A stretch of 64,000 bases of DNA from JANQOZ01 sp045106555. GTDB lineage: Bacteria; Pseudomonadota; Gammaproteobacteria; Xanthomonadales; SZUA-38. The stretch lies in contig JBGCET010000061.1 of NCBI GenBank assembly GCA_045106555.1, positions 26,080 through 90,079 of the forward strand. The letters are read 5' to 3'. Below, one piece after another: positions 53,369 through 61,916 of the stretch. Under the pieces are notes generated by a model. That model made no database searches. It was not told the origin of the DNA and saw only the letters and a program-made list of their open reading frames with translations. Positions within the stretch are counted from its first letter, which is position 1, and each line of letters starts with the position of its first letter. The position numbers and the translations under genes were made by a program.

Positions 53369-54166
53369 ATGGCGCTAGCGGCCCACCCTTCCATCCACAC
53401 CCAACAAAACCTGATCGACGCGTTGGAGGGCGAAACCGACCTTGCCTATCTCACCGAACACTTCCCACGCTTTCTGAAGACCTATGAACTGTGCGCCCAA
53501 CGCTGGCATTGGCAACAGGCGAAGGTGTTGGATGTTGGCGCTCATTGGTTGCACCAATCAGTGCTGCTGTCAGCCCTGACCCAACACATTACCGCACTGG
53601 ACAGGCCTGAAACCCTACGCTGCGAAGGCGTTGTTCAAACGGCTAGACGCCATAGGATCACGCTGATGGAGATAGACGACTTGGCCCAGCCACGGGAACT
53701 GGCGCAGCTGGATGAAAACAGCCTGGATGTAATCGTTTTTTCCGAAATACTTGAACACCTGACCTTTAACCCATTGCCCATGTGGAAAGCGTTTTACCGT
53801 GTGCTTAGGCCGGGGGGACGAATCATTCTGACGACCCCCAACCACTATGGCTCCGCCGCCCTTCTACGCAACATGAGCCGTTGGGTAACCGGTGGTGGAT
53901 CGGGTATCAGCGTGGAGCATATCCTCGCTATGCCCACATCCCGCCCCCACTGGAAGGAATATTCAATCTCAGAACTTCGACAATATTTTGGAATGATCAG
54001 TGCAGATTTCCATATTGGATGTGCCCGCCAGGTCAGTTTTCACAACGGTGCTTCCTTTCGCTGGCAGCGTCGAGCGCTCAATCAACTTGAACGCTTCGTG
54101 AGGAGCCTCAGGAATGGTCTTTACATGGAAATCGATTTACCCAACAAATCTCATGGCATCCGATAG
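53369..54166 (+). CDS. Class I SAM-dependent methyltransferase
   Basis: This 265-residue protein has a Rossmann methyltransferase core: KVLDVGAHWLHQSVLLSALTQHITALDRPE (motif I region), DVIVFSEILEHLTFNPLPMWKAFYRVLRPGGRIILTTPN. The classic GxGxG of motif I is degenerate (DVGAHWLHQS), but the acidic residue after strand 2 (LDRPE) and the 'EILEHL' are kept. The C-terminal part has TPNHYGSAALLRNMSRWVTGGG. Substrate unknown; a lipopolysaccharide or polysaccharide role is possible. The start codon stands directly behind a terminator hairpin without a ribosome site, so a later start is possible. Confidence 0.82.
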   Translation: MALAAHPSIHTQQNLIDALEGETDLAYLTEHFPRFLKTYELCAQRWHWQQAKVLDVGAHWLHQSVLLSALTQHITALDRPETLRCEGVVQTARRHRITLMEIDDLAQPRELAQLDENSLDVIVFSEILEHLTFNPLPMWKAFYRVLRPGGRIILTTPNHYGSAALLRNMSRWVTGGGSGISVEHILAMPTSRPHWKEYSISELRQYFGMISADFHIGCARQVSFHNGASFRWQRRALNQLERFVRSLRNGLYMEIDLPNKSHGIR

Positions 54167-54178
54167 AATGACCGCGAC

Positions 54179-54814
54179 ATGACCGCTCGCAACCAACAAA
54201 CACTTGGTTTTCTTAAGACTACTTTGGCATTGCTCAGTTCAGCCCTTGTCGCCAACTGCGCGGCCCCCCGCGCCACACTTAACAGCGACCTGATACAGTC
54301 GAAGTTTGGCAGTTATGGGGTGCAGGTACTGGAGCAAACCAGCACGGTGCGGGTCAGTAATCTGTATTCCGGCAACGCCACGGCTCAGACCACACGCACG
54401 TTCGCCGTGGTCCAATTCAACGAGCCGATGCCCCAACCGCTGCTAACTCCCCATCAGCAGGTGCTGGCCGGCGGCTCGCTGGGATCTACGTTGGCCAGCA
54501 ACGGTTGGAAGCTGGCTAAACAAACCATCCAACACACCCGAACTTTGGCGACGCCGCGTCTTGCCAGGATGATGCAGGTAGCTGTTGACACCGAATTGGC
54601 CACTCACGTATACGCGCTCTCGGCCAAAGCCGATGGTGTAAATTTCCACTATGCACTGATTGCCGAAATACACCACCCAGCCCATCTGTCCCAGGCGGAG
54701 TTAGTCAAGATTTTTCCCGCTAAAGATCATCCGAACTCGCCTACCGCCGCCACACAGCGTCAGCCACTTCACCTCCTACAACGCCATTTGCAGATTGAAA
54801 TTAGCAAACCCTGA
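54179..54814 (+). CDS. Uncharacterised protein with possible signal peptide
   Basis: I do not recognise a family. The 211-residue protein has an N-terminal hydrophobic stretch (FLKTTLALLSSALVANCAAP) that looks like a signal peptide. ALVANC at the end resembles a lipobox but has Asn at -1, which is atypical. A soluble strand/helix mix follows (SKFGSYGVQVLEQTSTVRVSNLYS, LATPRLARMMQVAVDTELATHVYALSAK), and a C-terminal basic helix. It follows the methyltransferase by 12 bases and is probably cotranscribed. Confidence 0.6.
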   Translation: MTARNQQTLGFLKTTLALLSSALVANCAAPRATLNSDLIQSKFGSYGVQVLEQTSTVRVSNLYSGNATAQTTRTFAVVQFNEPMPQPLLTPHQQVLAGGSLGSTLASNGWKLAKQTIQHTRTLATPRLARMMQVAVDTELATHVYALSAKADGVNFHYALIAEIHHPAHLSQAELVKIFPAKDHPNSPTAATQRQPLHLLQRHLQIEISKP

Positions 54815-54867
54815 GAATATTGCCGATGGCGGGTGCCCCCGCACCTTTGTCCGGAGTGTGGTGGACA

Positions 54868-55719
54868 CTAGCCTGCAAGGGCAGCAGGGATATCTGCCAA
54901 CACGTCTGGATGGTGCTGTGCCATAAACCGGCGCCATGGCGCCGGCATGCCGTCGATGCTGTAACTCTTTCGGCCGTGGCCTCGAGACACCGAATTTGCC
55001 GTCACTCCACGCATGCCTATCCACGGATGGTTAAATGTATTGATGTCGTTAAAGGTGTGGGTGGCTGCTGCGCTGGCCACGTTTGGATCAGACACTTCCG
55101 ATATTGACCCATGAAACGTCGACCAATCGTTGACATGAATGACTGAATCGATTCGATTGGGTTTGCCAATTTTTTCCACCAGATCACCATTGCACCAAAC
55201 GTCATCGTTCACCACTGAGGCAGGCCCAATGACATCACGCCGACTATGCTCCCTGACCTTGGAATTGTCCTGCGTCGGACGAATCACCCCGGTCAAGCCG
55301 TGAGTGCGGGTAAACGTTGCCAGTTTAGGTTGCTGCACGGTTCGAGTTTGCCCTGTATACGGATTGTCCCAGGTCTGAAGTAGTTTGCCGGTGGTTAGAT
55401 CGGAATAAAAAATCTTCATGAGAAGGGTGGATTCGTACTGATAATCGGCGATATCCCGGACCCGGGATATCATCCCGACATGCATGCGCCAAAAGGGCGT
55501 GAACTCGTAGTCTTTGAGCCCCATTCGTACCGCGTCGATGAACCAGAATACCGGCCGGTCGTCCATCGAAAAATTCAATTTTCGATGAATGATATGCAAA
55601 TCTTCAGGCACCTCCGGGTTGAGTGGACGGGCCGCGTTGACCCGTGTCGTCGTCACCATCCCGGCGGACCCAGCAATCGCAGCCGCGCCAGCGGCCTTAA
55701 AAATACTTCGTCGTTTCAT
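54868..55719 (-). CDS. DUF1838 family Tat/Sec-exported protein
   Basis: Starting at the ATG at 55719 gives 283 residues with a signal (MKRRSIFKAAGAAAIAGSAGMVTTT) that has an RR pair and Tat-like Ala-rich region. The body has 'LHIIHRKLNFSMDDRPVFWFIDAVRMGLKDYEFTPFW', 'ESTLLMKIFYSDLTTGKLLQTWDNPYTGQ', and 'IDSVIHVNDWSTFHG', all typical of DUF1838, whose function is unknown. It overlaps the DUF998 gene by 4 bases and is the last gene of the oxidoreductase operon. The ORF opens earlier (55767) without a signal-like start. Confidence 0.88.
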   Translation of the reverse strand: MKRRSIFKAAGAAAIAGSAGMVTTTRVNAARPLNPEVPEDLHIIHRKLNFSMDDRPVFWFIDAVRMGLKDYEFTPFWRMHVGMISRVRDIADYQYESTLLMKIFYSDLTTGKLLQTWDNPYTGQTRTVQQPKLATFTRTHGLTGVIRPTQDNSKVREHSRRDVIGPASVVNDDVWCNGDLVEKIGKPNRIDSVIHVNDWSTFHGSISEVSDPNVASAAATHTFNDINTFNHPWIGMRGVTANSVSRGHGRKSYSIDGMPAPWRRFMAQHHPDVLADIPAALAG

Positions 55720-56309
55720 GACGGACTTTTCCTCAAAGGCGACTCGCGAACAACTCGGATAAGGCAATAGGCAACACCGGCGATCCAGGCAATATAAACG
55801 CTGCCAACAATTCGTTCATAGGCACCCAGCCAACCATCGTTTACCAACAAAATGAGGGGGATCAGCCACAGCCAAATTCCGAGACATACCGTACTGAACA
55901 GTCCCAGTCGACGGGATATTCGAGAAAGCCCCGGCTGCAAAGCACCCATCGCAAGCCCGGTCAAACTGGCAACCAGCCACAGCGGATCGTTGGCATCCGC
56001 GCCAACCAAGGTGGAATCGGAAGCCGTGGCAAAATAATAGGCCACGTAAAAAAGTAAGAATGCCCCTGCGCCCAGAAACGCACGGGCGAAGGGCCACAAT
56101 CGGCCGCGATCCAAGCTGCTAAGACCTATCGCCAAGCATAGGTGAGAAACCCCGAACAACGCGAGACCCACAGTATGAAGTAATCCCCACGGACCGCGAC
56201 TCAACGCGCTGATGGGGGTCGCCACCGGGTCGCTGCCGCTGCTCACTAGAACCGTCAGGTGTAACAAAAATGTTAGTGCGCAGCACACCAGTGCTGCCCG
56301 AAACCACAT
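55716..56309 (-). CDS. DUF998 family membrane protein
   Basis: This 197-residue protein has about six predicted transmembrane segments (MWFRAALVCCALTFLLHLTV, LHTVGLALFGVSHLCLAIGL, FLGAGAFLLFYVAYYFATA, and three more). DUF998 hallmarks are the 'GSDPVATPISALSRGPWGLLHTVGLALFG' start and the Gly/Arg-rich loop LQPGLSRISRRL. Function unknown; it is the third gene of the operon and lies 35 bases after the cytochrome stop. It may anchor or assist the exported partners. Confidence 0.85.
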   Translation of the reverse strand: MWFRAALVCCALTFLLHLTVLVSSGSDPVATPISALSRGPWGLLHTVGLALFGVSHLCLAIGLSSLDRGRLWPFARAFLGAGAFLLFYVAYYFATASDSTLVGADANDPLWLVASLTGLAMGALQPGLSRISRRLGLFSTVCLGIWLWLIPLILLVNDGWLGAYERIVGSVYIAWIAGVAYCLIRVVRESPLRKSPS

Positions 56310-56344
56310 AGCTTAATGATCCCCAGAAAGAAGCGACGTCAGCG

Positions 56345-56791
56345 TCAGAGCTTGCCTGTGAATTGCGCCAAATAGCAAATCAGGTTTTTTCTGTCCGCCG
56401 GTTTCTTAAATCCGGCAAATGCCATGTCGGTTCCCGGAACTTCCGTCATAGGGCTTTTCAAGAACTGATCCAGGGTGTCTTTGGTCCAGGAGTCGGCATA
56501 AGCCTTGATGGCATTGCTGTAGAAAAAATCCTCAAATCGGCCAACCGGGCGATTCACAACGCCAAATAGATTTGGGCCCACCGTGGGTTGGGCATTTTCT
56601 TCTACGCTATGGCAGATGGCGCATTTGTTGAAAAGAATCTTGCCACGCTCTAGATCGCATTCAGCCTGTGCGCCGACTGCTGACACACTCCACAGAGAAA
56701 GAGTGGTCGTGGCCAACGCCCCAAATTTCCCGTGCAAACCTATTCTCTTCATGAGGGCTTTCAGAGCTTGGGTCGCGCTTATGCCTCCCAT
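56345..56791 (-). CDS. Class I cytochrome c
   Basis: This 148-residue protein has a signal region (LATTTLSLWSVSAVGAQ) and the heme motif CAICH (Cys-Ala-Ile-Cys-His) in KCAICHSVEENAQPTVGPNLFGVV, then YSNAIKAYADSWTKDTLDQFLKSP and the axial Met in VPGTDMAFAGFKKPADRKNLICYL. This is a mono-heme, c2-like periplasmic carrier. It overlaps the oxidase gene by 13 bases. The start may also be the Met 13 codons in (56752), where the signal peptide would begin. As the neighbour of an FAD oxidase-like protein it is probably its electron acceptor. Confidence 0.9.
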   Translation of the reverse strand: MGGISATQALKALMKRIGLHGKFGALATTTLSLWSVSAVGAQAECDLERGKILFNKCAICHSVEENAQPTVGPNLFGVVNRPVGRFEDFFYSNAIKAYADSWTKDTLDQFLKSPMTEVPGTDMAFAGFKKPADRKNLICYLAQFTGKL

Positions 56792-58227
56792 TGCGATCCC
56801 GCCAAGGCTTGATCAACCGCTGCCGACACCTGCAAGCCGCTTTCGACCGCACCGTCAATAAATCCGCGCCACCCATTGGCGATGTCGGAACCCGCGAAAA
56901 ACACCCTGCCCTCTGGACGCTGCAGTTCCTTCAGGTGATGGGTGAGCACACCCGGCGGGTACATGCACCAGGTGCCTTTTGCATAGGGATCAAGATTCCA
57001 GTCATAGCCAAAAGACTCCGTCAATTGTGCATCGGGGAGATACTGCTGCACCGCTGCGGCCACCGCGTCGTCGTCATTGACGTCCAACAAGTCCGGGCTA
57101 GCGCCAAAACCCACCATGATCTGGCTGTCCGGATCATCGTATTCTGTCCACAGGAAACACAGCGGCATGTCCGCACTGCCGTGTCCCATCACGATGGGCT
57201 GCCCCTTTTTGATGCGTGCATAGAGTTTAGTGCCTGAACCCGTATGTCGATTCTGACTCACCGTCATCTTGCCCTTAGACAAAGCAGGAGAAAAATCGAT
57301 ATCAGCCAAGCAATTAAGCGGTACCGCCACCACAACGGCCTGCGCCGTGTGCACCTCACCGCGACGGGTGGTGACGGTTACCACATCCCGCCCCTGAACC
57401 ACTGAAGTAACCGGCGAATTGAGCTTCACGTCTGAACGACTGTCCGCACTCATGGCGTCTATCAGCCGTTTGGTGCCGCCAGCAATCTTGTATCGCCCCA
57501 GATTGTCCCAAAGGTTGGCCAGGTCGAAGTCGCCTAATCCAAACCAGCGAAGTTGGTCCAGATAGCTGCTGCGATCCGGAGATGAATGACCATTAATTGC
57601 CGCAAACGATGTCACCAACGTTCGCTCCAGCGGCGTAAGTTTAAGTGCAGCAATAGCCTCGGCGGCACTGACCTTGTCCAGGTGAGCTAACGACTGGCTG
57701 AAAAGCGGATCAAAGGGACGCGGAAAGGCCTCCCGGGCCGGCGCAAAGAACTTGCCGACCGCTGACTCAAAATGGCCACCGTACTCCGACATTTCGCCCA
57801 ACACCCGCGTACCCCCGTCCATCCATACCGCCTTAGTCGCGGCAGAGGATGCGCTTTCCTTAATGGGCATCTGGTAGCGGGTAATTTCTGACCAGACATG
57901 AGGTTGAGACCAGCCCAACCAAGCGCCGCCCATCTCAACATCGTCATGACCACCAAAACTGCTGGTGAAGGTTCGTCCGCCTAACCGAGAGCGCGCTTCT
58001 AGCAGCAAGGTATTTCTTCCCCGCCAGCTAGCGTCTCTGGCAGCCGCTACACCGGCAAAACCGCCGCCGATCACAATCACATCGTGATGATTGGGCTTGC
58101 TCGATGCTTTTGGATTCTGCGCCATGGACATCGAAGAACCTGCCAGGGCGGTCGCGCCGACAGTACCAGCAAGCAGGAATTCTCGACGAGCTCCACTCAC
58201 CCCACGCTTGTCGGACTTTTTGTCCAT
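56779..58227 (-). CDS. Flavin-containing amine oxidase-like oxidoreductase, Tat-exported
   Basis: This 482-residue protein, counted from the ATG at 58227, has a Tat signal (GARREFLLAGTVGATALAG). The FAD fold begins DVIVIGGGFAGVAAARDASWRGRNTLLLEARSRLGGRTFTS. The protein continues with the amine-oxidase middle (EMGGAWLGWSQPHVW) and GRVFFAGSDIANGWRGFIDGAVESGLQ at the end. It belongs to the flavin amine oxidase/dehydrogenase family; the electron acceptor is probably the cytochrome c next to it rather than oxygen, which is inferred. The first gene of a four-gene operon; it diverges from a TetR gene across operators. The amine or alcohol substrate is unknown. Confidence 0.9.
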   Translation of the reverse strand: MDKKSDKRGVSGARREFLLAGTVGATALAGSSMSMAQNPKASSKPNHHDVIVIGGGFAGVAAARDASWRGRNTLLLEARSRLGGRTFTSSFGGHDDVEMGGAWLGWSQPHVWSEITRYQMPIKESASSAATKAVWMDGGTRVLGEMSEYGGHFESAVGKFFAPAREAFPRPFDPLFSQSLAHLDKVSAAEAIAALKLTPLERTLVTSFAAINGHSSPDRSSYLDQLRWFGLGDFDLANLWDNLGRYKIAGGTKRLIDAMSADSRSDVKLNSPVTSVVQGRDVVTVTTRRGEVHTAQAVVVAVPLNCLADIDFSPALSKGKMTVSQNRHTGSGTKLYARIKKGQPIVMGHGSADMPLCFLWTEYDDPDSQIMVGFGASPDLLDVNDDDAVAAAVQQYLPDAQLTESFGYDWNLDPYAKGTWCMYPPGVLTHHLKELQRPEGRVFFAGSDIANGWRGFIDGAVESGLQVSAAVDQALAGSQWEA

Positions 58228-58241
58228 GAACACCGTCTCGT

Positions 58242-58275
58242 TTGGTCGAACGACCAATTATTGGTCAACTGACAA
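58242..58275. promoter_or_regulatory. Tandem TetR-type operators between the oxidase and TetR genes
   Basis: Two inverted repeats stand side by side. The first is TTGGTCG-AA-CGACCAA, a perfect 7+2+7 site (58242-58257). The second, TTGGTCA-AC-TGACAA (58261-58275), is a slightly degenerate copy. The first is 15 bases before the oxidase start codon. The second overlaps the -35 box of the TetR gene, so binding would repress both directions. Confidence 0.78.
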
Positions 58276-58297
58276 AACTATTCAAGCTCTCTATAAT
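58269..58297 (+). promoter_or_regulatory. Sigma-70 promoter of the TetR gene
   Basis: CTGACA (58269-58274; 5 of 6 consensus) and TATAAT (58292-58297; 6 of 6) are separated by exactly 17 bases. The predicted start near 58304 leaves a leader of about 23 bases before the ATG at 58327. The right half-site of the second operator lies inside the -35 box. Confidence 0.8.
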
Positions 58298-58326
58298 TGT
58301 CCCCTAAACCACGCCAGGACCCACCG

Positions 58327-58971
58327 ATGTCGTCTAACCCCGTTACTCCCACAGCCGTTCGCCAGGGAACGGCTACTCGCGAGGCGGGTCGGAACACCGC
58401 CCAACGCATTTTGGATTCAGCAAGACAACTGCTTGCACAAAAGGGGCACAGTCAGTTTTCCATGCGCAACGTTGCCGATGGGGCAAACCTGCGGTTGGCA
58501 AATGTGCAGTATTACTTCCCGAAACGACAACAGCTTGTTGAAGCCATTATGGCGGACACCGGGCAGCGCTATACCCGGGCTTATGAGCGCCTGATCGCCA
58601 ATTGCGACGACCCTGAGGAAAGACTCAGACGCGTGTTGCGTTATCAAATTGATGATGCCTTTGAACCCGAAACACGACGCTTTTTTATTCAGCTTTGGGC
58701 CCTGCTCAACACCATTGATGACGGTTCCGGCAAGCTCTTGAGCGAGCTTTATGCCTATGATTTGGACCCACTGATGGATGCGGTAAAGGCCATCAACCCT
58801 CAGCTGCCTTCACGGGAAATTCGGCGCAGAGCCACCCTGCTGGCAGGCCTGATTGAAGGAATGATGGTGGTTAGGGGCGGTCGTTCAAGAAACGATGAAT
58901 GGGGTCATGACCTGTTGGAATCAGCGTTTCAACTGGGTATTTCCATTGCCGAGGGCACCGCCACACAATGA
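58327..58971 (+). CDS. TetR family transcriptional regulator
   Basis: This 214-residue protein has an N-terminal TetR helix-turn-helix: AQRILDSARQLLAQKGHSQFSMRNVADGANLRLANVQYYFPKRQQLVEAIM. The C-terminal domain is helical, with RRVLRYQIDDAFEPETRRFFIQLWALL. The ATG at 58327 is preferred; a TTG 30 bases upstream is within the promoter. The operators directly upstream predict that it represses itself and the divergent oxidoreductase operon; the inducer would be the substrate or product of that pathway. Confidence 0.93.
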   Translation: MSSNPVTPTAVRQGTATREAGRNTAQRILDSARQLLAQKGHSQFSMRNVADGANLRLANVQYYFPKRQQLVEAIMADTGQRYTRAYERLIANCDDPEERLRRVLRYQIDDAFEPETRRFFIQLWALLNTIDDGSGKLLSELYAYDLDPLMDAVKAINPQLPSREIRRRATLLAGLIEGMMVVRGGRSRNDEWGHDLLESAFQLGISIAEGTATQ

Positions 58972-59011
58972 CCTTTGCCGCTGGACTCACGGCTCAAGCC
59001 GTTTGCCGGGG

Positions 59012-60988
59012 CTAATTGTTAACCAGTTCAATGACCTGTTTGCGGCGCAGCAGATAAATCGCCGTCAACGTGACGGACGGCGCCAAGGCACCTTTTTCCT
59101 GCAGCGCCTGAACGACCTGACCGACCGTTAATTGGCCCTTAGAAATCAGACTGATCAACGGTAAGAGCGGCTGTCCTACCGGGACTTTTAGCGGCCCCCA
59201 AGGCGTCGGGGATTCAATCTCGAGCGCGCCACTAATTAGATCACCCAGTTTTGGGGTTCGATGGACCCAGGTTACCGGCGAAAATTGCGGTATCAAATTC
59301 AGAAAATCAAAACCCTTTAATTTTCGAACGATTCGATCTTCCAGCATCAGGCCATCAATGTCGGTAAAAGCCAAACACCAAAGTGCATCCTCCGGCGTTT
59401 CCACAATGGGTTCGCCCATCACGTTGAACGACGTATTGATGATGATAGGAACGCCGGTGCGCTCGAAGTAACGAATCAATAAATCGTGCAGATCCGGATT
59501 AGCGTCCTCCGTCAGAGTTTGCAGACGCCCGGTACCGTCGTGGTGAACGGCTGAAGGCACCCGTTTTGCCATCTCAGGTTTGAAACGAAACGAGCGCAGC
59601 ATCAGCGGACTTTCCGGCAATCTTTCAGGCACTTCAAACCACTCATGCACCTTGTCGGCGAGCACTAGCGGCGCAAATGGACGAAAACTCTCGCGCCGCT
59701 TCACCCGTTCATTCAAACGCACTTTGGCTTCAGCCGTGCGAGCGTCGGCAATAATGGAGCGGTGTCCCAGGGCCCGTGGGCCCATCTCACTGCCGCCGCA
59801 AAACCAGGCAAAAATTTCGCCTTCGCACAGTGCATTTACCACCTGATCATTTTTGTTGCTGACAGACTCTACGCGAACGTGGGGAATGTCGTTGACCGCT
59901 TTGTCCACCCGCCGCCCGGTATAACGTCCACCAAGACTGTCATGGTTGTAACGACGCACCTGATGGTGGTTCTCCAGTGCCCACAAGCCATGATATGCCG
60001 CGCCAATAGCCGGGCCGCTGTCCTCCGCCGCCGGCGCCATGTACACATCGTCAAACAGCCCCTTGCCAATGAGCACCTCATTGGCGACACAGTTGAGCGC
60101 CACACCGCCACTGTAGGTGAGATTGTCCATTTGGCTCAGTTGCTTGATTCGTTCAGCCAGGTGATTGACGCCAACCTCAAGCGCCGCTTGAACTGACGCT
60201 GCCAAGTCACCCAATTGGTCGGCATTTTCAGGCCAACGTTGGCGATCAATAAAACGCCGACAAATGGCGTCGGAAAATGCCATGCCGCCATCGTCACGAA
60301 TCTGGAAAAACTCGTCCACAGGAAATTGCCCACGGCCGCTTGCCGCCAGGCCCATCACTTTTCCAGCATCGTTCAGATCACCAAAAATTTGTTGCGCAGC
60401 CGCTGAGTACATCCCACCAAGACTGCCAAATCTGGGCATCCCTGCCAGGGTCTTCCGGTCCTCCTCGCTAACCCAGATGCCACTGTGTTTTTCCAAGCAA
60501 GATATGGATTGCCCCTTTGCCACGTAGAGCGTGGCGATCTCCGCCGGCGCGTCGGCCACTGGATACGTGGATGCAATGAGGTTGGCGCGTTCTCCCTCTG
60601 GCAGGTGGTCAATGGCCCCGCCGGCCCCATCGATCACCAAGATGGCCGACTGGTCGAAGCCCGACTGGGCAAAGGCACCAATGGCGTGTCCAAGGTGATG
60701 GGGGATTGTGAGATGACGCCCATTCCATCCTTGATATTGAACGCCACAACCCAGAATTCGGGCTCCGCTAAAGTGGCAACCCACAATAATATCCAGGTCC
60801 GCCAGAGTAATGCCCGCGGTTTTCAGGCAGTAGTTCAGCGCCAGGCTGTCTTCCAAGCGGACGATTCGGGCACGCTTTTCACCCGTCAGTCGCTCTTCCT
60901 GAATGGCGCAAACCAACTCTGAGCCATGTAGAAGGCACACCGCGCCGTTGTGAGAGGCGCTGTATCCCAAAACCCAGGGTTCAATCAT
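59012..60988 (-). CDS. NodU/CmcH-type O-carbamoyltransferase
   Basis: This 658-residue protein transfers the carbamoyl group of carbamoyl phosphate to an alcohol of a sugar, lipid or antibiotic. The Kae1-like part has VLGYSASHNGAVCLLHGSELVCAIQEERLTGEKR, HHLGHAIGAF, VIDGAGGAIDHL, and GGVALNCVANE. The YrdC-like C-terminal part (from about 380) has GEIFAWFCGGSEMGPRALGHRSIIADAR and PFAPLVLADKVHEWF. Both ATP and carbamoyl-phosphate sites look intact. AGAGG lies 8 bases before the ATG. No sugar or antibiotic genes are near, so its acceptor is unknown. Confidence 0.94.
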   Translation of the reverse strand: MIEPWVLGYSASHNGAVCLLHGSELVCAIQEERLTGEKRARIVRLEDSLALNYCLKTAGITLADLDIIVGCHFSGARILGCGVQYQGWNGRHLTIPHHLGHAIGAFAQSGFDQSAILVIDGAGGAIDHLPEGERANLIASTYPVADAPAEIATLYVAKGQSISCLEKHSGIWVSEEDRKTLAGMPRFGSLGGMYSAAAQQIFGDLNDAGKVMGLAASGRGQFPVDEFFQIRDDGGMAFSDAICRRFIDRQRWPENADQLGDLAASVQAALEVGVNHLAERIKQLSQMDNLTYSGGVALNCVANEVLIGKGLFDDVYMAPAAEDSGPAIGAAYHGLWALENHHQVRRYNHDSLGGRYTGRRVDKAVNDIPHVRVESVSNKNDQVVNALCEGEIFAWFCGGSEMGPRALGHRSIIADARTAEAKVRLNERVKRRESFRPFAPLVLADKVHEWFEVPERLPESPLMLRSFRFKPEMAKRVPSAVHHDGTGRLQTLTEDANPDLHDLLIRYFERTGVPIIINTSFNVMGEPIVETPEDALWCLAFTDIDGLMLEDRIVRKLKGFDFLNLIPQFSPVTWVHRTPKLGDLISGALEIESPTPWGPLKVPVGQPLLPLISLISKGQLTVGQVVQALQEKGALAPSVTLTAIYLLRRKQVIELVNN

Positions 60989-61339
60989 TCGATAACCTCT
61001 TTCGAAAATCCAGATTTGGCCGCCAATCCCAACGTCACTGCCAGCTTCCGCTTGAGTCGCAACTCGATGGTGTAAGGAGGCCCTGTGCTGACCCCGCCAT
61101 TATAGTCCCTGAGGCAGGGTTGTTTGCCGAAATCCGGTGCCTTGCCAGAACCCTGACGTTCATTGCACGGGATTTGTCTGGGGCGCATCAAGCAATTGTT
61201 GGTACAGTCGATACTACGACTAGTAACAACGCCAATGTTGCCGCTTTTGAGGCTCCCTTGCATCGCGCGCGCAACAACCATACCGGTCAATCCATCCTGG
61301 GCCCAAACGCCGCCACTGGATTGGCCGAGGAGACGCGAC
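60989..61339. other. Gene-free stretch of about 350 bases upstream of the carbamoyltransferase
   Basis: No credible gene. A minus-strand TATAAT (61104-61099) stands about 110 bases before the carbamoyltransferase ATG, directly downstream of the short inverted repeat CCCTG-CCT-CAGGG; no good -35 was found. The minus-strand frame here continues in an open 123-codon stretch that overlaps the carbamoyltransferase by 4 bases, but its composition, absence of a start with ribosome site and lack of family likeness argue against a gene. Confidence 0.4.
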
Positions 61340-61813
61340 ATGAAAACTTTTTGCATAGGGCTGGCAGGGCTATTAATGAGCTCATCGGTTCTCGCTCAGC
61401 ATGAGTCGGGACCTGAGGGAATTCATGTGCCCCACGGTCCTCATCACCTGTCAGTCCTCATTGCGGATACCCACGTCAGCGAGGAGGGTGATAACTTCAC
61501 CGTTGGGGTGGACTATGAATACCGGGTTAGCCCGTTGCTTGGAATCGGTGCCGTTGTGGAATATGCCTTTGGCGAACTTGAAGCCACCACAGTTTTGGCA
61601 GTGGCCGATGTCCACCTGAACAACGGGATCATCGTGCAAGTGGGGCCTGGGTTTGAGAACCGCCACAGTGACAACGTATTCGTTGCTCGAATCGGCATGC
61701 TGTATGAGTTCGAAATGGGCAATCTGACGCTGTCACCCCAACTGCACTGGGATTATCACAACGGCGAAGCCAACGCCGTTGTAGCTGGGGTTGCGCTAGG
61801 ATTCGCCTTTTAG
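61340..61813 (+). CDS. Small outer-membrane or periplasmic beta-barrel protein
   Basis: I do not recognise a named family. The 157-residue protein starts at the ATG at 61340 (GGAG 8 bases upstream) with a signal peptide (MKTFCIGLAGLLMSSSVLAQ). Histidine-rich residues follow (HVPHGPHHLSVLIADTH), then alternating strands: FTVGVDYEYRVSPLLGIGAVVEYAFG, TVLAVADVHLNNGIIVQVGPGFE, MLYEFEMGNLTLSPQLHWDYH, and VVAGVALGFAF. The terminal Phe is the usual outer-membrane signature. The strand count suggests an 8-stranded barrel. The His cluster may bind metal. Confidence 0.72.
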   Translation: MKTFCIGLAGLLMSSSVLAQHESGPEGIHVPHGPHHLSVLIADTHVSEEGDNFTVGVDYEYRVSPLLGIGAVVEYAFGELEATTVLAVADVHLNNGIIVQVGPGFENRHSDNVFVARIGMLYEFEMGNLTLSPQLHWDYHNGEANAVVAGVALGFAF

Positions 61814-61916
61814 AAATTTCCGCTCTCGCTGCGCTACTTTGCGGCGAATACGCAGGCCATACCTTACTGCATAAAATGCTACGCTAAGCGCTACCACCAA
61901 CAAGGAATTAGCGTGA

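Noticed and set aside
60985..61356. Minus-strand open frame upstream of the carbamoyltransferase
   Set aside because: It overlaps the downstream gene by 4 bases, which is attractive, but the sequence has no recognisable fold, a random amino acid mix, no good start, and a TATAAT inside it. A leader region is more likely.
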